Shown here in pieces: positions 43,680 to 54,504 of a stretch of 64,000 bases of DNA (position 1 is the stretch's first letter; each line of letters begins with the position of its first letter). The notes under the pieces are model-generated. The model saw only the letters and a list, made by a program, of their open reading frames with translations, was not told where the DNA came from and searched no databases. Source of the DNA: Synechococcus sp. WH 8109 (lineage in GTDB: Bacteria; Cyanobacteriota; Cyanobacteriia; PCC-6307; Cyanobiaceae); the NCBI RefSeq assembly GCF_000161795.2, contig NZ_CP006882.1, forward strand, positions 1,116,001 through 1,180,000, written 5' to 3'. The position numbers were made by a program, and so were the translations under genes.

Positions 43680-44393
43680 ATGCTCCCTTCCTGGCTGTCT
43701 CCCCGCGGCGGCGCCGAATCCTCTGCACCGGCAACGCATGCCGTGTTGGGGACGCCGCTGAAGGCCACACTGATGGCTGACCAGGAGGAAGCAATCTTTG
43801 CCTGTGGGTGCTTTTGGGGTGCTGAAAAGGGATTTTGGCGACTCCCTGGGGTGGTGAGCACTGCTGTGGGATATGCGGGAGGCCAGACCGAGCAACCGAG
43901 CTACAACGAGGTCTGCTCCGGCAGAACCGGACACACGGAAGTGGTGCGAGTGGTATGGAGCCGACCCGCCCTCGACTTCAGCGACCTGCTGAAACTGTTC
44001 TGGGAGTGCCACGACCCCACCCAGGGCAACAGGCAAGGCAACGACACCGGCAGCCAATACCGATCAGCCATCTACACGTTCAATCCGGAGCATCTGCAAC
44101 TGGCCCTGGCCAGCCGAGACGCCTATCAAGTCGCCCTCTCGGCCAAGGGCTACGGGGCCATCACCACCGAAATCCTGGCGGACCAGACCTTCTATTTCGC
44201 CGAGGACTATCACCAGCAGTACCTCGCCAAACCAGGCAGCCGCCCCTACTGCTCCGCGATGCCAACCCAGACGCTGCTTGGTGACTTCGAGGGATCGAAC
44301 TACAAACTCCCGAAGCAGGTCTGGGACAAGTACGACTGGTCCATCAGTCACTGCGTGCTTCGATCCGACAACAGCCCTATCGCCCTTAGCTGA
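43680..44393 (+). CDS. msrA: Peptide methionine sulfoxide reductase A
   Basis: 237 residues. A ~35-residue Ser/Pro-rich leader precedes the MsrA domain: [20 protein letters not shown] with the catalytic Cys, [30 protein letters not shown] and [20 protein letters not shown]. Repairs methionine-S-sulfoxide in oxidised proteins using thioredoxin. Confidence 0.95.
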   Translation: MLPSWLSPRGGAESSAPATHAVLGTPLKATLMADQEEAIFACGCFWGAEKGFWRLPGVVSTAVGYAGGQTEQPSYNEVCSGRTGHTEVVRVVWSRPALDFSDLLKLFWECHDPTQGNRQGNDTGSQYRSAIYTFNPEHLQLALASRDAYQVALSAKGYGAITTEILADQTFYFAEDYHQQYLAKPGSRPYCSAMPTQTLLGDFEGSNYKLPKQVWDKYDWSISHCVLRSDNSPIALS

Positions 44394-44403
44394 TTCGGCC
44401 AAG

Positions 44404-44592
44404 ATGAGGATGGTCCCAACCCATGTCATGCCCGAGCCCTGGTCTGATCGGCAGGTGATCCTGGCCATCGCCCTCACCTTGATTTTGGTTCTGGGCCTGA
44501 TAATCGGCAGTGCCTCCCACAATCGTGAGCAGCAAGCTCCGATGCTGTGGCGTGAGACCCCCCAAACCAAAGCAACACCGTTGGCAATCTGA
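44404..44592 (+). CDS. Short single-span membrane protein (62 aa or shorter)
   Basis: ATG at 44404, eleven bases after msrA; a later ATG at 44428 (MPEPWSDRQVILAIALTLIL) is equally plausible. The span ILAIALTLILVLGLIIGSAS is clear, followed by a polar tail. Function unknown. Confidence 0.5.
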   Translation: MRMVPTHVMPEPWSDRQVILAIALTLILVLGLIIGSASHNREQQAPMLWRETPQTKATPLAI

Positions 44593-44659
44593 CTACCAGC
44601 ACGCGAGCAAACTTCCTGTTGGTGCGATCGTGGATGAAGAAGGACCCCTCCGTTCTGCA

Positions 44660-44995
44660 GTGAGTGAACGGCCTGATCCATCCGAACAGCGACAACTGCA
44701 TCCCCTGCCGAGGGGTCTGGTGGAGCTCTACGGCCTGATCGCCGTTCTGGTGGTGCTCATCCCCGAATGGCTGGCAGATGGAACTCTGAATCTGGGCCAG
44801 GCCAAAGGTCCTGCCTCACTCCCGATGCGCTCGAGAGCCTGGCGCACCCTGCCCGAGCTGCGTCTGGCGGCGATGACCCTGGCTGAGCTTCGCCAGGCCG
44901 CCGCAGAACTGCGGGTGTACCACTACGGATCTGCAACGAGAGACCAGCTCACCACTCGGTTACTCAGGCGACTCAGACGCCGGGATGCATTGTGA
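44660..44995 (+). CDS. Membrane protein with C-terminal SAP/Rho-N-like motif (111 aa)
   Basis: GTG chosen at 44660 (VSERPDPSEQRQLHPLPRGL); the frame is open further upstream. One membrane span LVELYGLIAVLVVLIPEWLA, then a basic segment and a helix-turn-helix MTLAELRQAAAELRVYHYGS, then ATRDQLTTRLLRRLRRR that resembles SAP or Rho N-terminal nucleic-acid-binding motifs. Start and function uncertain. Confidence 0.55.
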   Translation: MSERPDPSEQRQLHPLPRGLVELYGLIAVLVVLIPEWLADGTLNLGQAKGPASLPMRSRAWRTLPELRLAAMTLAELRQAAAELRVYHYGSATRDQLTTRLLRRLRRRDAL

Positions 44996-45009
44996 TAGCT
45001 TAATTCTGA

Positions 45010-45083
45010 CGGGGCGTGGCGCAGCTTGGTAGCGCACCACTTTGGGGTAGTGGGGGTCGTGGGTTCAAATCCCGCCGCTCCGA
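45010..45083 (+). tRNA. tRNA-Pro (anticodon UGG)
   Basis: 74 nt. Acceptor arm CGGGGCG/CGCTCCG pairs fully with discriminator A. The D arm is GCGCAGCTTGGTAGCGC. The anticodon stem CCACT/AGTGG encloses TTTGGGGT-type loop bases with TGG at the anticodon. The T arm is CGTGGGTTCAAATCCCG. CCA is not encoded. Confidence 0.95.
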
Positions 45084-45131
45084 TTCAACCGTCTTGTTTC
45101 CCCACCTGAACACCAACACTTCAGGATCTGT

Positions 45132-45159
45132 GCCGGCGGTTTCGCCGGCTCTTTTTTTT
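45132..45159 (+). terminator. Intrinsic terminator after tRNA-Pro
   Basis: GCCGGCG, loop GTTT, CGCCGGC, then TC and eight T. Confidence 0.9.
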
Positions 45160-45283
45160 GCCTTCAGCAACCGAATGAGGAAAGTGGCTAAAGCCATCAA
45201 GCCAACTCGGAGCTCATGCAACCTGTCGTTATGCGCCCATTAACGATGGTTGAGGAGCCATAAAAAAACCGGTTTAAACCATC

Positions 45284-45317
45284 AAAAAGCCCCGGTTTGG
45301 AAGGTCCAAACCGGGGC
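45284..45317 (-). terminator. Intrinsic terminator of pstS
   Basis: A perfect 13-bp stem, GCCCCGGTTTGGA with its complement around a 3-base loop. On the minus strand it is followed by five T; it lies 27 bases after the pstS stop. Confidence 0.9.
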
Positions 45318-45343
45318 AAAAGCACCACAACAACGGTTTGGCT

Positions 45344-46351
45344 TCAGGGCTGAATGCCTGCCACAGCACTGCGGGATTTTTCAAGGATGCTGCCCCGGAG
45401 AGGGACAAAGCCCAGGGCCGCCGCCCGATTCTGGGTGGCGTCGTCAAGCATGTAGTTGAAGACTTCCTGCACAGCCTCGGCGTTAGCGCCATTGCCGTTT
45501 GCATATGCCAACACCCAGGTGAGTGTTGCGATGGGATAAGCACCAGCGGCCTCCGGATTGGGATTGCTGCCCGCCAGATGCTGATCAAGCTCAATGCCGT
45601 TGAGGGCTTTGGCACCGGCCTCCACGGAGGGCTGGAGAAATTCACCGGATTTGTTCTGCACCGCAGCAGCCTTCACATTCCCCTTGATGTACGACTGATT
45701 CACGTAGCCGATCGCACCCTCACGGTTCGCGATCACTCCTGCTACTCCGGAATTACCCTTGGCCCCCACGCCCACCGGCCACTTCACCGATTTGCCGGTG
45801 CCGAGGGTCCAATCCGGTGAGAACGCCTGCATGGAATCAGCGAACGCCTTGGTGGTGCCGGAGCCATCCGAGCGATGCACCCAGGTGATCGTGCCCGCTT
45901 CGCAGCCGAGCTCCCTCCAATCGCTGATGCCGCCGATGGCCACCTCCACCGCCTGTTGCTGGGTGAGTTGAAGCTCGCAACCTGGCTTGTTGTACCCAAA
46001 GGCGATTGTTCCCCCCACCATCGGGATCTGGACCACCCCTTGGCTCACCTGCTTGCGGTCAGCCTCCTTGATCGGGTCGTCTGAAGCGGCGAAATCAACG
46101 GTGCGATCAATGAAGGCTTTGCGACCGGAACCAGAACCCACCGCCTGATAGTTCACGTTGGTTCCACCGGAGCCGGCGAGATCGGCGAACCAGCTCTGGT
46201 AAACCTTGGCGGGGAAGGAGGCTCCTGCCGCATTGAGTCTGGACACACTGGAACTACCGCCACAGGCGGCAAGGCCAAGAGCGAGGACGCTCAGGCTTAA
46301 TACAACCAGGGAACGACGTGCCAAAACCGTTTGAGTGATTTGCTGCATCAT
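45344..46351 (-). CDS. pstS: Phosphate ABC transporter substrate-binding lipoprotein
   Basis: 335 residues. Lipoprotein signal with lipobox LAAC (Cys near 30), then NAAGASFPAKVYQSWFADL, YQAVGSGSGRKAFIDRTVDF ASDDP and HRSDGSGTTKAFADSMQAFS, the phosphate-binding loops of PstS. Captures phosphate in the periplasm for PstCAB, whose genes are not here; marine Synechococcus often carry several separate pstS copies. No obvious Pho box in the 20-bp gap to the gene upstream. Confidence 0.95.
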   Translation of the reverse strand: MMQQITQTVLARRSLVVLSLSVLALGLAACGGSSSVSRLNAAGASFPAKVYQSWFADLAGSGGTNVNYQAVGSGSGRKAFIDRTVDFAASDDPIKEADRKQVSQGVVQIPMVGGTIAFGYNKPGCELQLTQQQAVEVAIGGISDWRELGCEAGTITWVHRSDGSGTTKAFADSMQAFSPDWTLGTGKSVKWPVGVGAKGNSGVAGVIANREGAIGYVNQSYIKGNVKAAAVQNKSGEFLQPSVEAGAKALNGIELDQHLAGSNPNPEAAGAYPIATLTWVLAYANGNGANAEAVQEVFNYMLDDATQNRAAALGFVPLRGSILEKSRSAVAGIQP

Positions 46352-46371
46352 CCCGCGTCATTGATCCAAGC

Positions 46372-46641
46372 TCAGGGAGTGGGCACAACGGTGGATGCGA
46401 CGGTGAGTCGTGTTGCCACCGCGTAGCAGCGCAGCCAGCGGTTCACCCGTTTGCGGTGAGGGGCGGGAACCTCCTCAATCAACTGGATGAGTTCATCAGC
46501 CCCCATGCGTCGCAGGGCACGGACGTCCACATGCCAGAGCGCTTCGGCTTCACGAATCAAACGCGCCCAGGTGCGCACCTGCTGCCATTGACGCAGGCGG
46601 GAGCGGATGGGGCGTTGATGGGGATGCAGAAAAGCCGTCAT
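46372..46641 (-). CDS. Small basic hypothetical protein (89 aa)
   Basis: ATG at 46641. Basic and Trp/Arg-rich: IRSRLRQWQQVRTWARLIRE, ALRRMGADELIQLIEEVPAP and a C-terminal RCYAVATRLTVASTVVPTP. Predicted soluble and helical, possibly nucleic-acid binding. Lies 20 bp before pstS on the same strand. Confidence 0.6.
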   Translation of the reverse strand: MTAFLHPHQRPIRSRLRQWQQVRTWARLIREAEALWHVDVRALRRMGADELIQLIEEVPAPHRKRVNRWLRCYAVATRLTVASTVVPTP

Positions 46642-46720
46642 AGCTTCAGCCTGCTGCGTTCAGCAGCACTCTCTGCAAAATCACCCAGACGCTTCGGAGT
46701 GCTGAAGCAAATGCGCAGGC

Positions 46721-47563
46721 TCAGGCGCTGAGGCGATCGGCTTCGAGCTCAACGGGCGCAACCGGAAACTCCAGCTCCGCCACCTCACGATCGCTCAAAC
46801 GACGGGTCCAGGCCCCCTTGATCGGATCGTTCCAACGGAAACCCGCTGCTTTGGCGAGGTGTCGTTCTTCGAACGACACCCGGGCACGCATCAACTGGCG
46901 GGGTTCCAGGCCCCGCTCTAACAGCTGCTCAAGATCGTCACAGCGGGCGAAGACTTCCGCGATGTAGATGCAATCGCTGAGGGCTCGGTGGGCCGCCCAG
47001 ACCGGGACGCCGTAAGCCAGGGCCAAGTCCCGCACTGAGGGGCGCGAACGCAACTGACGCTCCGCCGGCCAGCGGATGTCTTCCATGGTGCAGAGCCACG
47101 GTGTAGCGGTGGCCGGCACAACTCCAAGACCGAACCACTGACGATCGAAGGCCGCGTTATGAGCCACCAGCAGATCGGCAGCGTCCAGCAGATGCTCAAA
47201 CCACACCAGCGCCTCCCGCCAGGGCTGGGGCCTGCGGGTGACGGCGGCGGGGATCCGGTTGATTGCCTCTGCCGCGTTGGAGTCCACCGGCAGAAGAAAC
47301 GATTGCTGGGCCAGCACCGAGCGACTCGGCACATCAAACAAAATGCAGCCCAGCTCAAGGCATTGGTCCTGCAGCGGATCCAAACCGGAGGTCTCGGTGT
47401 CGATGATAAGAAGGGTGGTAGGTGAGGCCTTTGGCGCGTCCTCTGGCTCATCAGCCTTGGCTTCGGGTTCAGCGGCTGGCGGAGCAGGCAACGGCGTTGT
47501 CTCTGTTCGGGGCTCCGCCTGAGGCCTTGAAAATCCCGCAAGCAAATCGAGCTGTTCAGGCAT
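46721..47563 (-). CDS. DnaQ-like 3'-5' exonuclease (DEDDh)
   Basis: 280 residues from MPEQLDLLAGFSRPQAEPRT. A disordered Pro/Glu-rich leader (~50 aa) precedes the exonuclease fold: Exo I IDTETSGLDPLQDQCLELG, Exo II HNAAFDRQWF and Exo III HRALSDCIYIAEVF (His-Asp). The C-terminal ~70 residues include RWNDPIKGAWTRRLSDREV, a segment seen in cyanobacterial members. Could proofread or degrade DNA or RNA; not necessarily the Pol III epsilon subunit. Confidence 0.85.
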   Translation of the reverse strand: MPEQLDLLAGFSRPQAEPRTETTPLPAPPAAEPEAKADEPEDAPKASPTTLLIIDTETSGLDPLQDQCLELGCILFDVPSRSVLAQQSFLLPVDSNAAEAINRIPAAVTRRPQPWREALVWFEHLLDAADLLVAHNAAFDRQWFGLGVVPATATPWLCTMEDIRWPAERQLRSRPSVRDLALAYGVPVWAAHRALSDCIYIAEVFARCDDLEQLLERGLEPRQLMRARVSFEERHLAKAAGFRWNDPIKGAWTRRLSDREVAELEFPVAPVELEADRLSA

Positions 47564-47648
47564 GACGCAGTGACTCCTCCCGCCCCTGATTCTCCCGCCC
47601 CGGGCAAGGTGCATGCTGCCTAAGGTTCAACCTCTTCATCTCAAGCGA

Positions 47649-48104
47649 ATGGCCCTCGGGATCGGCGACCGGCTCCCCTCCTTCAGCCTGGAGGATCAGA
47701 ACGGTGACCTTCGCACTCCCGTCTCGGTGCAGGGCCGCTGGCTGGTGCTGTTCTTCTATCCCAAGGACGACACACCAGGCTGCACGGCTGAAGCCTGCAG
47801 CTTCCGCGACAACGCAGAGATCTTTGCTGCCCTCGATGCAGAGGTCTGGGGCATCAGCGGTGATGACGCCTTCAGCCACCGCCGTTTCGCCGCCCGCCAC
47901 AACCTCACGTTTCCGCTGCTGTGCGACCGCAACAACGCCCTGCGCCGCGAGATGGGTGTGCCCAAAGCCCTTGGTCTGCTGCCCGGTCGCGTCACCTACA
48001 TCGTTGATGGCGAGGGGGTGATCCGTCACACCTTCAGCAACCTCCTGGATGGCCCGTCCCACGTGCGTGAAGCACAGCGTGTGCTGAATCAGCTGCGCGG
48101 TTGA
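47649..48104 (+). CDS. bcp: Peroxiredoxin of the BCP/PrxQ type
   Basis: 151 residues from MALGIGDRLPSFSLEDQNGD. The thioredoxin fold has peroxidatic Cys in FYPKDDTPGCTAEACSFRDN, where the second Cys five residues later is the PrxQ-type resolving Cys, and VTYIVDGEGVIRHTFSNLLD. Reduces peroxides using thioredoxin, protecting the photosynthetic cell from hydrogen peroxide. Confidence 0.94.
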   Translation: MALGIGDRLPSFSLEDQNGDLRTPVSVQGRWLVLFFYPKDDTPGCTAEACSFRDNAEIFAALDAEVWGISGDDAFSHRRFAARHNLTFPLLCDRNNALRREMGVPKALGLLPGRVTYIVDGEGVIRHTFSNLLDGPSHVREAQRVLNQLRG

Positions 48105-48106
48105 GC

Positions 48107-48824
48107 ATGGCCAACTGGCGTCAGCTGGGTGCGATCTGGCAACTGCGGCCGGCCGAACCCACGGGATTGATCGAATTCATAGGCGGCAGCTATCTGGCGG
48201 CCACCCCCCAGATCAGCTACCGCAGGCTGCTTGAAGAGCTGGCGGCGGACGGGTTGACTGTGCATGCCTGGGCCTATGTGCCTGGGTTCGATCATCAACG
48301 TCAGGCCCGCGATGCCTGGAGTGCCTTCCGCTCAGCGCGTCGCCAACTTGAGGAGCGCTGCGGGGCCCTTGCAGCTCCGCTGCGGCTTGGCCACAGCCTG
48401 GGTTGCAAGCTTCACCTGCTGGCCCCCGATGGGGGTCGCGGCAGCAGGGCTCTGGTGGCTGTGAGCTTCAACAACTTCAACGCCAATCGCTCGATTCCCT
48501 TGCTGGGGGAACTGGCACCAAGGCTCGGGGTGGAAACCGAGTTCAGCCCAAGCCCAGCTGAAACGCTTCGCTTGATAAGCCGCCACTACCAACAGGAGCG
48601 GAACCTGGTGGTGCGCTTCGGGCGCGATGAACTGGATCAAAGCGGCGATCTGATCCAGGCCTTGAGAGAACGTCCCTCCGACGCCAGCTCAACCCTGGAG
48701 CTGCCCGGTGATCACCTCACCCCGGCCAGTGCAGGGCTGCGGCGCAGCTTTCTCGGAGACTGGGCGGATGACCCCAGGCGGGTGGCGATCATCCGTCAGC
48801 TGAGCCGAACCATCGGCCAGGCGA

Positions 48825-48835
<11 letters not shown>
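48107..48835 (+). CDS. DUF1350 family protein
   Basis: 242 residues from the ATG of [20 protein letters not shown], two bases after the peroxiredoxin gene. The cyanobacterial/plastid DUF1350 pattern [40 protein letters not shown] and [15 protein letters not shown] (a serine-hydrolase-like elbow) is clear, then [14 protein letters not shown]. Probably an alpha/beta-hydrolase fold; activity unknown. Its end overlaps acs by 11 bp. Confidence 0.9.
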
Positions 48836-50798
<1,963 letters not shown>

Positions 50799-50927
50799 AG
50801 CAGACTGCGCAGTGCTTCTCCTGGAAGGGTAAGGAGCAGGACCCCGCTTGATCCAGGTCCCTTATCAATCCGTCGGACGATGATGCAGTCGATGCGAAAG
50901 GATTGAGCTGGGCATCGCCATCCCGGG

Positions 50928-51578
50928 ATGAAACTGCCACCTTCCGCTTGTCTATTCGATCTGGATGGGCTTCTGCTCGACACCGAGCCGCTGCATGGCA
51001 GGGGCTGGTGGGAAGCCGCGGCCCACTTCGGCACCCAGCTGAGCGAGGCCCAGTTAATGCAGCTGAAAGGCCGTCGCCGGCTCGACTGTGCGGCCCAGGT
51101 GGATGCATGGCTGGCGAAACCGGTGGGCGCGGATGCCCTGTTGGCAGTGCAGCAGCCGATCGTGCGTGCCCTGCTTCCGAATGCTGCCCCGATGCCTGCC
51201 GCGCAGGAGCTGGTGGCGCATTGCCACAGCCGGGGCATCCCCATGGCAATGGTCACCAGCAGCAGCCGCGAGGCCGTTGCGTTCAAAGCAGCACCCCATT
51301 CCTGGCTCGAGCTGATCCAGGAACGGGTCTACGGCGACGATCCCGAGCTGGACGCGGGCAAACCCGACCCCGCACCCTTTCGGCTTGCCGCCCACCGCTT
51401 GGGGCTCAACCCAAACACCTGCTGGGCCCTGGAGGATTCCCAGGCCGGCAGCCAATCGGCCCATGGAGCCGGTTGTCAGGTCTGGCTGGTAAGCCCCAAG
51501 GGCTCAGACGAACCCGACCTGAACACCAACCCCTGTGGAATTAACAGCTTGGCTGTTGTGTTGAAGCTGTTGTGTTGA
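50928..51578 (+). CDS. HAD-superfamily phosphatase (beta-phosphoglucomutase-like)
   Basis: 216 residues. Motif I LFDLDGLLLDTEPLHGRGWW (nucleophile Asp), motif II AMVTSSSREAVAFK, motif III Lys and IV in DAGKPDPAPFRLAAHRLGLN, CWALEDSQAGSQSAHGAGC. Cap subclass I. Substrate unknown, a sugar phosphate or similar. Divergent from acs. Confidence 0.88.
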   Translation: MKLPPSACLFDLDGLLLDTEPLHGRGWWEAAAHFGTQLSEAQLMQLKGRRRLDCAAQVDAWLAKPVGADALLAVQQPIVRALLPNAAPMPAAQELVAHCHSRGIPMAMVTSSSREAVAFKAAPHSWLELIQERVYGDDPELDAGKPDPAPFRLAAHRLGLNPNTCWALEDSQAGSQSAHGAGCQVWLVSPKGSDEPDLNTNPCGINSLAVVLKLLC

Positions 51579-51601
51579 AGCGGTCGGCTTAAAGTCGCTG
51601 C

Positions 51602-52573
51602 TCAGTACAGGCGGCTGAGCACAAAGTCCGGCAGTTCCATCAAGGCGCGTTGCGCCTCAGACTCTGGCAGCCAAGCAATCGATTCACGGGATTCGCGAGC
51701 AAAGGTTTCCGCCAGCTCACGGGTGCGTTCAATCGCCTTGGATGCCCGCACCATCTCCAGTGCTTTATCCAGGTCACCGGGCTCGGAAAACTGACGATCG
51801 ATCAATAGATGCAGCGATGGATGCTCCCCTAGGGCATAGAAGGTGGGCGCGGTGAGATAGCCGCTGGCGAGATCACTGGCTGCCGGCTTGCCGAGCTGCT
51901 GGTCGCTTCCGGTGAAATCGAGGATGTCATCCACCACCTGGAAGGCCAAGCCCAGCTGGCGACCGAATTGATAGAGGCTATCGAGCTGGGACGGCGAGCA
52001 ACCACTGAGCACGCCTGCGGCACGACAGCTGTTGGCAATTAAGGATGCCGTCTTGCAGTAACTCTTTTCGAGGTAGGTCTCAAAGGTTTGGGCCGTGTCG
52101 AAGCGGTAGAGGCCCTGCTTCACCTCCCCATCCGCGAGGTCCATGATCACGCGACTGAGCAGCTTGACCACGTCGAGGTCATCGAGATTGGCGAGGTGCC
52201 AGCTGGCCTGAGCGAAGAGGAAGTCGCCGGCAAGAACGGCAACGCGGGCATCAAACCGGCTGTGGACCGTGTCCACCCCGCGCCGGGTGGAAGCCTCATC
52301 CACCACATCGTCATGAACAAGCGAGGCCGTATGGATCATTTCGGTGATCTCAGCCAGGCGGCGGTGGCGGGGCGAGAGCTCTCCCTGAGCAGACAGGGCC
52401 CGCGACAGAAGTAGAACAATGCCGGGGCGCAACCGCTTGCCACCGGCACTGAACAGATGCTCCGCAGCGGCCTGAAGGATGGGATGACCTGCCCCGATCA
52501 GGCTGCGCAGGTCTCCGAGCAGGGTTTCAAGATCTGTCTCTACCGGTTGGAGTAGCTCGGTAACGGTGCTCAT
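51602..52573 (-). CDS. sds: Long-chain all-trans polyprenyl diphosphate synthase (solanesyl type)
   Basis: 323 residues from the ATG of MSTVTELLQPVETDLETLLG; the longer open frame runs into murI. First aspartate motif HDDVVDEASTRRG and second FQVVDDILDFTGSDQQLGKP of trans-prenyltransferases, with PGIVLLLSRALS before them. Builds the solanesyl-length side chain of plastoquinone from isopentenyl diphosphate; the chain length is inferred from cyanobacterial homologues. Confidence 0.92.
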   Translation of the reverse strand: MSTVTELLQPVETDLETLLGDLRSLIGAGHPILQAAAEHLFSAGGKRLRPGIVLLLSRALSAQGELSPRHRRLAEITEMIHTASLVHDDVVDEASTRRGVDTVHSRFDARVAVLAGDFLFAQASWHLANLDDLDVVKLLSRVIMDLADGEVKQGLYRFDTAQTFETYLEKSYCKTASLIANSCRAAGVLSGCSPSQLDSLYQFGRQLGLAFQVVDDILDFTGSDQQLGKPAASDLASGYLTAPTFYALGEHPSLHLLIDRQFSEPGDLDKALEMVRASKAIERTRELAETFARESRESIAWLPESEAQRALMELPDFVLSRLY

Positions 52574-52610
52574 GACTCCCCTCGGCGCCGCGATCCTAGT
52601 GGTCCCACGC

Positions 52611-53408
52611 TCAGTCCTGCAGCAGCTGAAGGCTGACGGCAGGCCGCTGGCCCAGCCAGGGGGTGGCGCGCACTGCGAAGCCATCGGGGTCCGCGGTGAC
52701 GCAGAAGCGGCAGCTTTGCAGGGAAAACGGCCTTGGAGCGGACGAGATGCCCGCCGGTGGCCCCAAAATGGCATCCAGTTGACGGGCCACGCCGATGGCC
52801 GGGTCAATGATCTGGACCGACTCCGGCACCAGCTGACGCAACAGGGGCACCAATAAGGGGTAGTGGGTGCAACCCAGCACGATCGAGTCCACGGAAGCCG
52901 CCAGCAAGGGTTCGAGATAGGCCTGGGCCGCACGACGCAGGTCGTCGCTGTTCATCTCGCCGGCTTCAATCAGAGGCACAAAGGCAGGACAGGCCTGCTC
53001 GATCACCACCGAGCCGGGATGAAGCGCTTCGATGCTGGCCCGGTAGGCCGAGGAGGCCACGGTGGCTGGTGTGGCTAGCACGCCAACACGGCGCGTTTCC
53101 ACCATTGCTGCGGCGGCGCCGATCAGACCGATCAACGGTACCCCGGCCTGTCCCTCGGCTACATCTCTCGCCAGGGCATTGGTGGTGTTGCAGGCCATCA
53201 CCACCGTGGAGACCTGTTGGTTGCGCAACCAACCCACCACTTCAGCGGCGATGCGCCGGATGTCATCCGGTTGACGATTGCCATAGGGAACCCGGGCCGT
53301 GTCACCGAGGTAGACGCAGGGCACCGGTCCATGGCGTTCGAGCACCCGACGCAGAACCGTCAGGCCTCCCAGGCCGCTGTCGAAGAACCCCAGCAGTTGC
53401 GGCGTCAT
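52611..53408 (-). CDS. murI: Glutamate racemase
   Basis: 265 residues. GFFDSGLGGLTVLRRVLERH, the catalytic cysteines in MACNTTNALA and GCTHYPLLVPLLRQ, and PYGNRQPDDIRRIAAEVV. Converts L- to D-glutamate for peptidoglycan. Its start overlaps the amidase gene stop, linking two wall genes. Confidence 0.96.
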   Translation of the reverse strand: MTPQLLGFFDSGLGGLTVLRRVLERHGPVPCVYLGDTARVPYGNRQPDDIRRIAAEVVGWLRNQQVSTVVMACNTTNALARDVAEGQAGVPLIGLIGAAAAMVETRRVGVLATPATVASSAYRASIEALHPGSVVIEQACPAFVPLIEAGEMNSDDLRRAAQAYLEPLLAASVDSIVLGCTHYPLLVPLLRQLVPESVQIIDPAIGVARQLDAILGPPAGISSAPRPFSLQSCRFCVTADPDGFAVRATPWLGQRPAVSLQLLQD

Positions 53409-54499
53409 CGCACCTCCTGCTTCAGGTAGTTGAGAATGCCGGCCGCCAGGGCCAAGGCCAGTCGGCGGCGATGGTCGGCCCTGGCCAGACGCGGCGCATC
53501 AATCGCCCCGGTGACAAATCCCATCTCCACCAGGGCCGAAGGCATGGTGCTGCGCCGGATCACGAAGAAGCGACCGCGTCTGACGCCGCGATTCGGTGTT
53601 CCGGGAGAGACATCCATCATCTGCTGCTGCAGATAGGAGGCCAGGCGTCCAGAGCGAGGGTCTGAGAAGAAGAACGTTTCGATCCCGTTCACATCCGGAC
53701 GATTCATGCTCAGGGCATTGGCATGGATGCTCACGAAGGCAGTGGCTCGACTGCGGTTCGCCAGGGACACCCGCGGCGGCAGGTCCACATCCACTTCACG
53801 GGTGCGGGTCAAACGCACGTCCACGTCCCTCGCCCGCAGCAGGTCGGCCACCTGGAGCGACACATCCAAAACCACGTCGGTCTCGCGCAGACCGCCAATG
53901 CCGATGGCCCCCGGGTCAGGGCCGCCATGACCGGGGTCGATCACGATGCGGTAACGGTTGCGGGCCACCGTGGGCAGCCCGGAAGGATCCACCGGCGTGC
54001 GGGTGGGACGGAATCCACCCGGCGGGAGCCAGGCCGTGGCACGACCGGTTAGATCGCCTTCGCCGAAATCATCTAAGCCGCGGGTGGGCAGGCCGGTGAA
54101 CACCAGTTCCCAGCGGTCCGTAGCGGTTCCACGCAGGCGCAGATCGTTGGGGTTGAGATCCACATCAGGGCGGAATTCCACCACCAGACGGGTGGCCCCC
54201 GCGCGGGGTTTTCCCAGCCGGATCTCACGGACGGCACCGCGTCCCGCCAGGCGCCGCGGGAATCTCAGCTCACCTGGAATGTCAATCCAGACCCGGATGC
54301 CACGGCTATCGCTGGCGGCCTGAAAAAACGCCTCCAATCGAGCGTTCCGGCTGGTGCGCAGCTTGAGAACCCCTTCCTCGGTGAAGGCCCAGGCGGCCAA
54401 AGCACTGGCTGCTCGGGCAGGCAACGCCTGGGTGAAAGCCGTGCACTGCAGGGCCGCGGCCAGAAGCCAGGCCATCCGTCTGGACGACGCCGGAGCCAT
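53405..54499 (-). CDS. N-acetylmuramoyl-L-alanine amidase (AmiC-like)
   Basis: 364 residues. Signal peptide (AWLLAAALQCTAFTQALPAR AASA), an AMIN domain (~30-140) that binds the wall or septum, then Amidase_3: RIVIDPGHGGPDPGAIGIGG (Zn His), LRETDVVLDVSLQVADLL and AFVSIHANALSMNRPDVNGI (Zn His). Cuts the peptide from muramic acid; in cyanobacteria such amidases act in cell division. Coupled to murI. Confidence 0.93.
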   Translation of the reverse strand: MAPASSRRMAWLLAAALQCTAFTQALPARAASALAAWAFTEEGVLKLRTSRNARLEAFFQAASDSRGIRVWIDIPGELRFPRRLAGRGAVREIRLGKPRAGATRLVVEFRPDVDLNPNDLRLRGTATDRWELVFTGLPTRGLDDFGEGDLTGRATAWLPPGGFRPTRTPVDPSGLPTVARNRYRIVIDPGHGGPDPGAIGIGGLRETDVVLDVSLQVADLLRARDVDVRLTRTREVDVDLPPRVSLANRSRATAFVSIHANALSMNRPDVNGIETFFFSDPRSGRLASYLQQQMMDVSPGTPNRGVRRGRFFVIRRSTMPSALVEMGFVTGAIDAPRLARADHRRRLALALAAGILNYLKQEVR

Positions 54500-54504
54500 G
54501 GCGC

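Noticed and set aside
45010-45083. tRNA-Pro as attachment site of the island
   Set aside because: It lies 24 kb from the island and no partial duplicate of its 3' end was noticed near 16.2 or 20.8 kb.
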